This document shows positions 19,367-27,881 of a stretch of DNA of 27,881 nucleotides, piece by piece. A program made the translations under genes and the position numbers. This DNA is from Cymbomonas tetramitiformis (Eukaryota > Chlorophyta > Pyramimonadophyceae > Pyramimonadales > Pyramimonadaceae). The stretch's first letter is position 1, and every line of letters begins with the position of its first letter. The stretch covers positions 1 to 27,881 of the forward strand of contig LGRX02015393.1 of NCBI GenBank assembly GCA_001247695.2, given 5' to 3'. The notes beneath the pieces are model-generated. The model did not search any database. It was not told the origin of the DNA and worked only from the letters and a program-made list of their open reading frames with translations.

Positions 19367-19647
19367 TTCTTCCTCCCCTTTAAAAAGAGGTGTATCAAAC
19401 CAATCAGATGGTGATGGAGAATGTTATTCAATCATTATGTTATGTGAAAATGGTTTGATAGAAAATCAGACTGAGATTACTCATCTAAGGCTTTCGAGGC
19501 AACAATGTCAATATTCTCTCTACGTCATACCGGCAATATGCCTGACGTTTTTGAATGTGGCAAATGCCAAATTGTCAATTCACTGTGATTCGATATGCAG
19601 TTTTTGGGTTGCAGCCCACATACATTGTCAGTTCAGGGTTACTATAG

Positions 19648-19709
19648 TGTGCCCAACTTAGACAATGGTGTGCCCAACTTAGACAATGGTGTGCCCAACT
19701 TAGACAATG
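19648..19709 (+). repeat. 22-bp tandem repeat, about three copies
   Basis: GTGTGCCCAACTTAGACAAT followed by GG is repeated head to tail, the last copy breaking off at TTTCTGG. The left arm has one copy only, so the array expanded after the copies separated. It makes the repeated residues in the minus-strand frame 19575-19799, which is not a gene. Confidence 0.85.
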
Positions 19710-20114
19710 TTTCTGGATAATGATTGTCATGATGAACAACGAAATCAGTGATGGTACCGAAGTTAACTTTGGTATCGAAGCTAATGAAGAGTCAATCAAG
19801 AAGTGTCTGTAATGACAACAACTTACTACGAGTTGTATTTCCGTAGTTGATGGATGGCTGGCATGTCATTTCATTATGATTAGAACATGGCATTGCCTAG
19901 TGATATGTGTATCTTCTTTAGTACATGATCGCTTATCTCAATGGTGCCCATTTTATTTTTGGGGAAACACTATTCAGAGACTTGTCATGATAAGGACGTA
20001 TAAATGATGAATGTGTCATTTCAATCCGATAGAATTGTGACTTGTTGATGACTATAAAATTTCTGTCACTTTCCAGAATGAGGATGAACTGTGCTTGGAA
20101 ACCATCTGTAGATT

Positions 20115-20171
20115 GCGGGTTCGAGTTCCGCCATGGCTTTTCCCAAGACTTCGTGGCCTAATAGACGAGGC
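20115..20171 (+). other. tRNA T-arm and D-arm look-alikes in reversed order
   Basis: 20115-20131 forms a T-arm: stem GCGGG/TCCGC (last pair G-U) with the 7-base loop TTCGAGT. 20154-20171 is the D-arm-like TGGCCTAATAGACGAGGC with stem GCCT/AGGC. The T-arm comes first, the reverse of a normal tRNA. Flanking bases do not give a matching acceptor stem, so a working permuted tRNA is not supported. The left arm keeps a better D-arm but has lost the T-arm. Confidence 0.35.
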
Positions 20172-22218
20172 AACAAATTTCTAAACATTCCAGAATGAGC
20201 TTTCAAAGAGTCTTTATTCCTCAATGAAGCATGCTTGTCTTATGTGCCAAAATGATATGAAACCACAAGTATGGTGTCAATCTATATGTGGATGGTTTAT
20301 ACCATTGTATGCTATTCCACAAATAAGTAGTGATGTCAGAATAAAAAACTTTGGACAATTGCAACTCAGTACAAACCCGAGTGCATTCAAGTCCACTTGT
20401 ATGCTCAGAATCTGAATCTAATGTACTTTTTATATGCACAGGATAGAACATATTTTCTATGTGATTCTGGATTCAGGAACTAGAGTCAATGTAAAACTCT
20501 TTTCCTATTTCAGACGATGAAACCTTTATTCCTTTAGGTGCAATACCTTATTGTAAGGAATTCATTTCAATACAAGTTTCAATCGATTTTCTCAAATCTG
20601 TCATTTTTGTAATGATCAGATTGGTCAACTTTACAGCATAACCACTTCCCCTCGCTGAAGGAGATGACTCCCTTCATAGGGCGGTATATTGGCTGTTTTC
20701 AAATGACACATGGAAAGCATGAGTAATTCTTGGAGAATCTCGGGATAAACATCTTGAATTGGCTGTGCTTGATTGCTCTATGCCCGAGAATGACCGAAGA
20801 GATTGCTTGCCATCTTTTAGCCATATGGCGTGGAGGCTGCTTAACAACGGTTGGGTCATAGACTGTATAGCTATGTTAGCTATGTTGAAGGCTGAATAGC
20901 CATGATTGCACAGATTCTGTCTTCCATGATGAGTAGACCTCTGAGATATAGTGTCTGATGAATCAATGCTTTTGACAACAACTCAACCTTTAGGTACGAT
21001 GAAGAGCTGATGATCTTTGATGCACTACAATTGTTTAATGTGCACTACTGAAATGCCTCGTGATATAATAATCTCACAGAATAGGCATTGTTCAATGGCG
21101 GTATGATCAGATATGTAATGATCAATGAAGACAAGATGGTTGGTATGGCTCATTCAGCAGGTATGATTACCTCAAAGAGATGCCAATACACGGATACATT
21201 TCAAGACATAAGGACAATAGGCTTATTATGTAGCCTTCAAAGGCAGCTAGCATTTATGCTGCATTGGTCAGCTCATTGGCTTTGACCTTTCTAGGTGTTG
21301 TACTCAGGCCGTAGCCTGCATATTGCATTGAGTAATCTTGACACCTTTAATGATTTAATCAGATGAAATATCAAGAATGGTTGCCCTTTTTCAATGATCA
21401 TCGGTGGCAGAGGCTATAGTGCTTGCACCGTGTCAATATACAATTCTTGTCTGGATACACGCTAGACCAGATGTATACAATGTCTAGGTCTTCAAAATCA
21501 AGCTCATATGTATGTCATGGCTGATGACCTTAGAAATGTTTGATACAAATATGTGTCAACTTCATGGAGTTCTGCATGGTTTGACTGTATATAGTCAGGC
21601 TTACCAAAACAAAAACAATGATGCAACTTACTTTGTTTTATTATTTGTCTTTATTATTTATTTGGATTTTAGTTGTATTTTTAGCTTATCATCTTCCCCC
21701 CTCAAGGAAGTGTATTGCTAGGCGGTTGTCAAGCGCCGTTTTAAATACAACAGAGGTCCGACCTCTATGTGATGACGTGATAGCTTACTATGAAGCTGGA
21801 TAGCAGTTCTCGGGTTGCAGCCCATTGCACCAAAGGTGCATCGCAGTCTTTGGGATGCAGCCCGAATTCACGTCATCAGCGTGGGTCATATAGTGCCCAA
21901 GCATGTGCTGTATATATACAACACTACCCTCCAGCAGCGAAGTGGTTTGCTATTACCAACATCGTATGCTGTGGGATATCAGATATGTGATTAGAGAGCA
22001 TGGTAATATATGTACCATGTTTGTCAATATCGGAGAGACTGTGTCTTCTTTAAAATCCTCATGACTATATGTATAATGGCGTTGTACTGATGTCACACCT
22101 TCTCTCTGAGTGATTTATTGATTTCAGATGTGATGTCGTGGCAGTCAACCTTGTCCGATTGTACCGGAGGTTGTATGAATTGTGTCCACGTCATTGGCAC
22201 GAGTCATATTGTGTCCAT

Positions 22219-22296
22219 GCATACGCGATCTCAGCGCAGGTCACAATACAGTGCCCGAGCATACGCGATTTTAGCGTAGGTCACATTGTGCCTCTT
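22219..22296 (+). repeat. 40-bp tandem repeat, two copies
   Basis: Copies at 22219-22258 and 22259-22296 both start GCATACGCGAT and share TAGCGYAGGTCACA-type and GTGCC words. The partner in the left arm is 4325-4400. Confidence 0.75.
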
Positions 22297-22683
22297 ATTT
22301 ATTCCATCTGAGAATATCTGTTACTCATCTTTGTGAGTCTAGACAGCATTGTGCTGATTGCAATGCTTCTCTGGTGACTTATATATCACAGATTATACCA
22401 AATGTGGTGATCGGTCCAGTGCAATATTTTGTCACCGGAATGTACAGGGATTGTAAATGATTGCAATCCAGCCGGAGGAACAATCTCAACAGCTATTCTG
22501 TACTAATGAATTCATCGGAGTTATACTCATTTCGATGATTCGAAACCCATGTCATTTGTAGTAATGACAACTCACATGGATATATAGGGTTTTTATCAGA
22601 ATGCTTTTATGTGATGTCAACATATTATGAACAATTCACTTGCATCTTAGGACAAAGGAGTTACGCTTAGAAGGTCTTGCATG

Positions 22684-22761
22684 GTGGTCTCCCAACAGTT
22701 ATCAGCTGTTATTCGGGTGCCACATTCTGCCTTCAGCACTGGGACTATATCAACCAGTCTT
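22684..22761 (+). ncRNA. two-hairpin structured module, right copy 2
   Basis: GTGG...CCC, then AACAG-TTATCAG-CTGTT, then GGG...CCAC, followed by ATTCTGCCTTC and a CTGG...CCAG hairpin. It folds as the left partner (3861-3936 on the minus strand) and as module copy 1. Unassigned family. Confidence 0.5.
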
Positions 22762-23183
22762 ACAGCGATGCACTTGTCCTTCCCACTCTTATGTACGGCT
22801 ATAGTGCCAAAGTGTATCAGGTGGGATATATATATACATTATATAACTATCATCTTCTGATCCAGGATATGCAATTAAGCATGGTATCAGGTATATGTTA
22901 TGTATATAGTTCAGCATTCCGAACTTACTCGAGGATGTAGATGCTGAGCAATAGTTAACTTATAGTCATTGGGATGTAGTTTCCCATCCGAGTTTACACT
23001 TTATTAGTGATGGTGGGTTTAACGTTGTACAGATTTCAACGTTATTTGTGGATGCAGTGATTTTATCAAAAGCAATCCATCAAAAATCACCAGATCGGAA
23101 TATAAAATGGATATGTGTGTGATCCTATCCACCTTCTTCCCTCCTTGAGGAAGTGTGAACACATAGGCAGGTCAGCTGCCTAT

Positions 23184-23239
23184 ATACCTTATAGCTTATA
23201 GCTTACAGCTTATAGCTTACAGCTTATAGCTTATAGCTT
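23184..23239 (-). repeat. 7-bp tandem repeat, about eight units
   Basis: ATAGCTT and ACAGCTT units alternate, the complement of the AAGCTAT array in the left arm, which has four units. The ACAGCTT variant occurs only here. Confidence 0.8.
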
Positions 23240-24450
23240 GCAGTCCTTGTAGGAAGCAGCTTATACAGTTTTAGGGTTGTTGCCCAACAGTTATTGGGTT
23301 GTTGCCCAAAATATTATCATGTCTGTGCTGATTACAGCATGATATATATATGCCAAACACGAAGTGTATCCAATATTTAGGTGGCATTTAAGGTATGTTA
23401 CGTTACAGTGACCCATATGTCCAACAGTGTGTTTAGGGTGTTACTTGATATCAGTAACCCTAAAATAGGTTAAATTAAAGCAGTATAAACATTTTGTAAA
23501 CATATTTAAGCAAAACTGCATTTAATGTCACACTGTATGTTACGTGGTTTGCAGGAGGTATGTTACACCCCTGACACACACATTTAATTTTTAGGGTGTT
23601 ACATGGTGTTACAAGTGCTGCATAAATCAGGGAATATTGGTTGATAGCTGAATAATCAGATCAGCAAAAAAAATTAACCCGATTTTTTCATTTTGAAATC
23701 ATGTGTGGAGCATTTTTACGCATTTTGTTACAGCCAATATGTATACCCCCATATATTACACACCTAATATCTAGGGTGTTACACGAGATATGACCATGGT
23801 CATTATGATTTTCTGGTACCTTAATAGGTATAAAATCATAATATCAAATAAAATAGGGTCGAATTTTCAATTTTGAAATCTATCGCAAACGAATTTCACC
23901 CATTTTGGCCATTTTTCGGCTATTTATTGTTTTCCATAGTAATATATCTCTGTGTGTGTGTAAGCTGCAAAGTACAGAAGTACTGCAACTTACTTCACCT
24001 TTGCACATGACAATTTTCATGGCATAAAAGTGAATATTCCTGTATGTCAACATCTGTGGTTGATCATATTTGTGGGTTTTACTGATTTGAAACCCATGGA
24101 AGTAAATGCACTCCCTGATGATATATTAGGTGTACCAACTATAAGCGGATTATCCACTTTAGTGATAACTTATCAACCTATGATATGTTTGAGCATATGA
24201 CTGTGCTCTAAGAGTATATCAAAATGATATATCTAAATTCCAAACATATCCGGACATAGCTTGATTATAATCAAAGCAGTTTAGCACAACACATATATAT
24301 ATATGTGTGTGTCCACAACAACCTATGTCAGCTCAATATATGTATGTACTGATCTGTTTAGGTACATGCTTTTGTGTTGATCAATACTGAGTCAGTTGTC
24401 AGAATGCAGTATAGTGGTTGTTGTTGCTCCAGCGATATGTGAGAGTGAAT

Positions 24451-24526
24451 GGACTGTGCTCAACAGTTACCAGCTGTTGTAATGAGCACAGTATTCTGCC
24501 TTCGGGTCTGGAGATATCTCCATCCA
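24451..24526 (+). ncRNA. two-hairpin structured module, right copy 1
   Basis: The outer stem ACTGTGCTCA (24453-24462) pairs with TGAGCACAGT (24483-24492), a perfect 10 bp. The inner hairpin is ACAG-TTACCAG-CTGT. ATTCTGCCTTCGGGT then leads to a second hairpin, CTGGA/TCCAG in outline, around GATATC (24508-24526). Compared with 2170-2243, two stem positions differ on both sides so that pairing is kept. Confidence 0.55.
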
Positions 24527-25030
24527 GCCCTACAACATGTTGTTTTATCCTGCTCCCATATGTATCGCCATCTCTGACATTCCACACGCACATGTGTTTG
24601 TGGAATGGTATCCATATTATCATGCACATAATAGACATTATAGTTGATCCATTCACTCTGAATCAGTGAATATCATCATATACAGTAATGCCAGTGTGTG
24701 TGCAATGTGTAGTACTTGTTGATTAGTACTTTTGCCAGTGTGTGTGTGTGTGTGTGCTCACTTTACACACTTACAGGAAGATAACTTCTGGTATTACAAT
24801 ATTCCCAGATAGTTTATCATGCAGGATGATGATCAGCATACCGTGTACTGAATGAATCTAGCATGATATATATCAGGTTAGGAGTTATTGTAATCCTGTT
24901 TTAATCTCATTCACAATAATGAGTTGCATGTCGGATTTTACATGTAGCTCTGGTGAGTATTCCATCCAGTAATCCATCATAGAACGTGCATGTGATCCGA
25001 AGAGCATCTCGGCTCCACCGGGACATGACG

Positions 25031-26271
25031 AGCTAGTTATGATGTTAAGACTACTTTCAGGCACCTTATGCTAACATGATTCTAATATAACTTAGCATGC
25101 ACTGCAATATGCTTATGCAATGTTCAGTATTTGCAATATGCTAGTGTTCCAGTTGTTAACGTGATCAAATTGGTATATATACTACAGCCGGTATCGTGAT
25201 CAAGCTGTTTTGGTGATGCATGCACAATTTTAATGTTGCAGTCACTCAGTATACTGTATATGTGATACAATGCTGCATGTACTCACTATATGCTGCATGT
25301 TGGTGAATGCTGCAAGTGGAGTATTAGTGCATGTGTGTGTGTGTGTTGCAATCATTGCAATCTCAATACACACATATCTTGCACACTATATTGCTGCAGA
25401 TCATGAAGATGTACACAACATTTGCAAATAAGTATACAAATTCTGACAGTGAGTATTTTGAAATATCTCTGCAGCCATCAAGATATAGTGTGAAATGCTG
25501 CAATATGGTGATCATGCGTCCATCATGCGTCCATCCAAAGTGTCCCTGCGAGTATACAAATGTTTTGCAGAGGATATTGACGCGAGCATGTAAGGCACAT
25601 ATGATCGTAGCAATTATTTTGACATCATCATCGTACAACTGCAAGATGATCGTAGCGCGCTGCAAGTGAATTTATGCAATCGCGCGCGCTGCTAATGAAA
25701 AGCATATATTGTCGCCATTTTGCTCAGCACATGATACGAGTGCTGACTTATGCTGACTTGTGCGCGGATCATAAATCCGCCGATGATTTCTATGCCGTAT
25801 CTCATTCTGCGTAATTTTTTCAACTGCGAATCATCCATGCGCGTGCATATGATTGCCGCGCATACTTCTGATTGCGAATCACTTCTGCGAGAACATATGA
25901 TTGTCGCGCATGCTTACAACTGCGAATCGATCTCTCGCGCATGTATGATCGCCGTACAGTATACATTTCTCAAAGCTGCAAATCATTCTGTGCGCATATG
26001 TGACCACAGAGCGTTCGTATGCCTCGTGCACACCTTTTCGCACAGTGAATATGATGGTCAGCTGTATATGCGATCCTGCGAATGCGACAATTATCTCGCG
26101 CACTGTCTTCGCTATTGCAGCGGTATGTGCGATATATCAATTTTCGTATTATTCGACTGCGTCGCCTTATATGCTTGCGCTCCGCAACCTGTCAACACAA
26201 AATTATTGATATCTACGCGCTGCACTCACTTGAGTTCTCGTTTCTCATGCCTGACGAGCTAGAATACCATC
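25031..26271 (-). other. right-arm interior next to LTR3
   Basis: This is the partner of 608-1705 but weakly matched; the closest part is the first 60 bases inside LTR3. CpG-poor and CA/TG-rich up to about 25550, then CpG-rich. A (GT)n tract is at about 25332-25347 and a 48-bp tandem repeat at 25824-25967. A primer-site-like GATGGTATTCTAGCTCG (minus strand) adjoins the LTR at 26255-26271. No gene is accepted here. Confidence 0.6.
25824..25967 (+). repeat. 48-bp tandem repeat, three diverged copies
   Basis: Units start at 25824, 25872 and 25920 with YTGCGAATC and share CATATGATTG(C/T)CGCGCAT or the variant CATGTATGATCGCCG. As 48 is divisible by three, the unit keeps a frame open (25750-26262, 170 codons) with a 16-residue repeat beginning N/D-C-E-S. 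The openness follows from the repeat, so I do not call a gene. Confidence 0.75.
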
Positions 26272-26856
26272 TGATACGGGCTGTTATGCGAGCCCTCAAT
26301 ATATCAATAATATAATAGAAAGCGCGGTGTTATTGGACTGTAACACACGCGTAAGTTATTAGCGGGGATGAGTGCAGACTTCTGTGAGAAGATGCTGCTC
26401 TAGCACAACGCTAGCTCATCTATACCGAATGTCTCCCATCGCATAGATGGTACCGCCATTGGGTTGTGAACCCGAGACATTGGTTGAACGACCAGTATCG
26501 GCAGAATGAATAATGCGTTCGCCCCATAATACTGCGCATGCTTGTTCCGCACATGCTAGAAGCGAAGATGATTTCTTGTTTGTTACTTCAAGATTGTACC
26601 TTGCTTTGCCATCTTCGAGTTCGACATACGAACTCTCGATGACAGGTGTCATTCAAGTCTTTCCTTGAATAATGACAGATGATGTGACTTATCATCTGAT
26701 GACATGTACAATCATAGTCGACCGTACTGACGACTGTCTGTCATTATAATATATGACATGACTCGACATGCCATGACATGACATGGTATGACATGTCTGA
26801 CAGGTATGACACGTATGATATGTATGACGCATATGTCATCGGTCATGACCCTGACA
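26272..26856 (-). repeat. LTR3, inverted and diverged LTR
   Basis: On the minus strand it starts TGTCAGGGTCATGACC at 26856 and ends ...CGTATCA at 26272. It shares with LTR1/LTR2 the U3-like TGTCAT clusters, the stretch TCGGGTTCACAACCCAATGG and the end, but differs in much of the middle and is perhaps 75-80% alike. It is the 5' LTR of the minus-strand copy; its outer neighbour is GTATG, with no second copy in the window to test as a target duplication. Confidence 0.88.
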
Positions 26857-26975
26857 GTATGCCCCACCGCTATATGCCCAAATGTATGCCCCACCGCTAT
26901 ATGCATGCCCCAACTGCATGCTCCAACTGTATGCCCTAGTGTTGTATGCCCCAACAGTATGGTCCAACGTTGTAT
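26857..26975 (+). repeat. degenerate minisatellite, GTATGCCCCAAC units
   Basis: About nine units of 12-15 bp are variants of GTATGCCCCAACT, including two longer units GTATGCCCCACCGCTATATG. It starts directly at the outer edge of LTR3, so the element inserted into or beside the array. The frames 26712-27077, 26788-27027 and 26882-27325 only reflect the repeats. Confidence 0.8.
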
Positions 26976-27370
26976 GCCATTACACCATAACACACCACAC
27001 CACACCACAACTTTTACGTTTGCATAATAACAGAGCATATCTGCATAGCACGTGCACAACACCTCACAACACATCAAAACATTTGCATATGCATATCAGC
27101 ACCCCAACAGAGCGCAGCAAGGCAATTGCATATGTATATCACAACACAACACAACATATGTATATCGCAGCACAGCGAAACAAATGCATATGTATACCAC
27201 TGCACCGCACTGCACAACACAACATTTGCATATGCATATCGCAGCACAGCGCGCCACTTGCATATATATACAACACAACACACCACTGCATTGGCATATG
27301 CATATCAATGCACAATACAGCATAAGCACATGCATAGCATAATACAACAACACAACACAGGATAGCACAA
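26976..27370 (+). repeat. minisatellite with GCATATGYATATC units in CA-rich spacers
   Basis: Six or seven irregular units, 33-43 bp apart, carry TTGCATATGCATATC or a close variant followed by CACAACACAAC-type spacer. The core GCATATGC is a perfect palindrome. Many open frames on both strands arise from the stop-poor repeat and carry no protein signal. Confidence 0.8.
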
Positions 27371-27881
27371 CACAACCACCCCTCACACAGGAGGAATGAA
27401 ACTATTCTCATAAAACCAGCATGGTGTCATCTCGCGTTGACCGAAATGGCAAGCGCAACGGCAACTCACACCGAGGAAGCCGATCACGCGCCTGCAGTCC
27501 GCGGCTCTTGCAGAGCGAGCGACGGAATGTCGAGGGGTTGCGGTTATAGCCGTTTTCGCGAGCACTTTCTAATAATATCACAAAATATTACGCCAGTTCG
27601 GACTTTTTGGCGTGCCCTCCGCGTGTTTGCACGACCTAACGTCAGACTGTATCATTGCGTGAAGCCGTGAACTGTGCATCTGATGATCTGAAAGGCGTGA
27701 GCATTTCGCGGGAAGAATCGAATCTTGGGAGCGAACGTTTGGACTTCGCCAGAAATCGCCGGCGAAACGAACGTGACGACGTTCGCGTCACGCCTCCATG
27801 AGGTCAGGTCGCGATTTCAGGTCACAATGACGCGATCTGGTCATGGCATCCTTCCCACCTAGTGTTGGATAGGCTTTATCA
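27371..27881. other. non-repetitive flank, no feature recognised
   Basis: Composition changes to about half GC with normal CpG, and I find no match to the rest of the window. Frames at 27383-27565 (minus) and 27437-27670 (plus) are short and overlap on opposite strands. One inverted repeat, CGTGACG-ACGTTCG-CGTCACG, lies near 27770-27792. It may be host DNA or the edge of another element. Confidence 0.5.

Larger units (their letters stand above)
19367..21690 (-). other. right-arm non-coding segment, partner of 4900-7111
   Basis: It holds the complement of polypurine tract 3 at 19367-19381. A 22-bp unit, GTGTGCCCAACTTAGACAAT, is repeated three times at about 19648-19709; the left arm has a single version near 6818-6838, so this is a right-arm expansion. 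A tRNA-like pair of arms lies at 20115-20171. No gene is seen; short frames here are not shared with the other arm. Confidence 0.65.
21691..23130 (-). other. right-arm non-coding segment, partner of 3481-4900
   Basis: It contains the complement of polypurine tract 2 (21692-21705), iterons near 21805-21870, the 40-bp tandem pair (22219-22296) and module copy 2 (22684-22761). The + frame at 22677-22940 covers the structured module and has no protein character. No gene is seen. Confidence 0.65.
23131..25030 (-). other. right-arm non-coding segment, partner of about 1705-3480
   Basis: It contains the complement of polypurine tract 1 (23132-23146), the AAGCTAT array (about 23184-23239), GTAACACCCTA hairpins (about 23434-23464 and 23758-23786), module copy 1 (24451-24526) and a (GT)n run near 24737-24756. 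Two tandem GGGTTGTTGCCCAA units at 23272-23309 are a local duplication. The overlapping frames 24399-24656 and 24418-24669 lie over the module and are not genes. Confidence 0.65.
18183..26856 (-). repeat. right arm of the inverted repeat: truncated, diverged minus-strand copy of the element
   Basis: This is a minus-strand copy of the element at 1-9918, starting with LTR3 at 26856 and running leftward to the 22-bp iteron array, where it is cut. The 3' interior, terminal PPT and second LTR are missing. It is about 390 bp longer than the left arm, partly from longer minisatellites. Divergence from the left arm is much greater than between LTR1 and LTR2, so it is probably an older insertion or another subfamily. 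No coding function is visible. Confidence 0.9.

Noticed and set aside
25750..26262. 170-codon + frame with a 16-residue repeat, as a possible gene
   Set aside because: The 48-bp tandem repeat keeps the frame open by arithmetic; the left arm has no matching frame and no domain is visible.
1..26856. A DNA transposon with giant terminal inverted repeats (Maverick or fold-back type)
   Set aside because: The ends are LTRs with TG...CA, a PPT fixes LTR polarity, no transposase or integrase is present, and the right arm ends at a ragged break.
26712..27411. Cys/His/Tyr-rich frames on both strands over the flanking arrays
   Set aside because: Stop-poor minisatellite DNA is open in several frames on both strands at once, so openness carries no meaning.
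1..27881. CRISPR array or prokaryotic operons
   Set aside because: The tandem units lack regular unique spacers, no cas-like frames exist, and the sole proteins are eukaryotic retrotransposon type.

Overview
The window is eukaryotic repetitive DNA built almost entirely from LTR retrotransposons. There is no bacterial gene layout, no rRNA gene, no complete tRNA gene and no CRISPR array. The only convincing proteins are Gag, protease and reverse-transcriptase pieces of a Ty3/gypsy-type element. The host cannot be named from sequence; an alga or other protist fits the GC-rich element and long non-coding repeats, but that is a guess.

Layout. (1) 1-9918 is a complete-looking LTR element: a 607-bp LTR (TGTCAGGG...TTATCA), about 8.7 kb of interior without credible coding sequence, a polypurine tract at 9323-9334, and a second LTR at 9336-9918. 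By eye the LTRs are roughly 97% alike, plus a short tandem duplication in the first. It resembles a large non-autonomous element (LARD type). (2) 9919-18182 is GC-rich and CpG-rich: a repeat-bearing leader, then a long Gag region with a CCHC knuckle, an unidentified basic domain, an aspartic protease and the start of a gypsy RT, all in + sense. It follows LTR2 directly, as an autonomous partner sharing that LTR would. RT stops just after the first catalytic Asp. (3) 18183-26856 is the reverse complement of 1 to about 8284, colinear throughout but clearly diverged, ending in a third, minus-strand LTR (26272-26856). The window is therefore an imperfect inverted repeat with arms of about 8.3 and 8.7 kb around a 9.9-kb centre. 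(4) 26857-27370 is degenerate minisatellite DNA. (5) 27371-27881 is unassigned, perhaps host sequence.

The arms hold structure that usual annotation would miss: a two-hairpin module present twice per arm whose stems differ between arms by compensatory changes, hairpins built on GTAACACCCTA, internal polypurine tracts resembling the terminal one, 22-bp iterons exactly where the right arm is broken, and separated tRNA D-arm and T-arm look-alikes. The middle of the arms (about 1.2-8.5 kb) is CpG-poor while the LTRs and interior ends are CpG-rich, suggesting an old non-coding cargo carried by a mobile LTR chassis.

Working model (inference): an LTR family has an autonomous gag-pol member and a large non-coding member that depends on it. 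A recent non-coding copy lies in tandem with a truncated autonomous copy, facing an older truncated copy in opposite orientation. All alignments were done by eye; identity figures are approximate.
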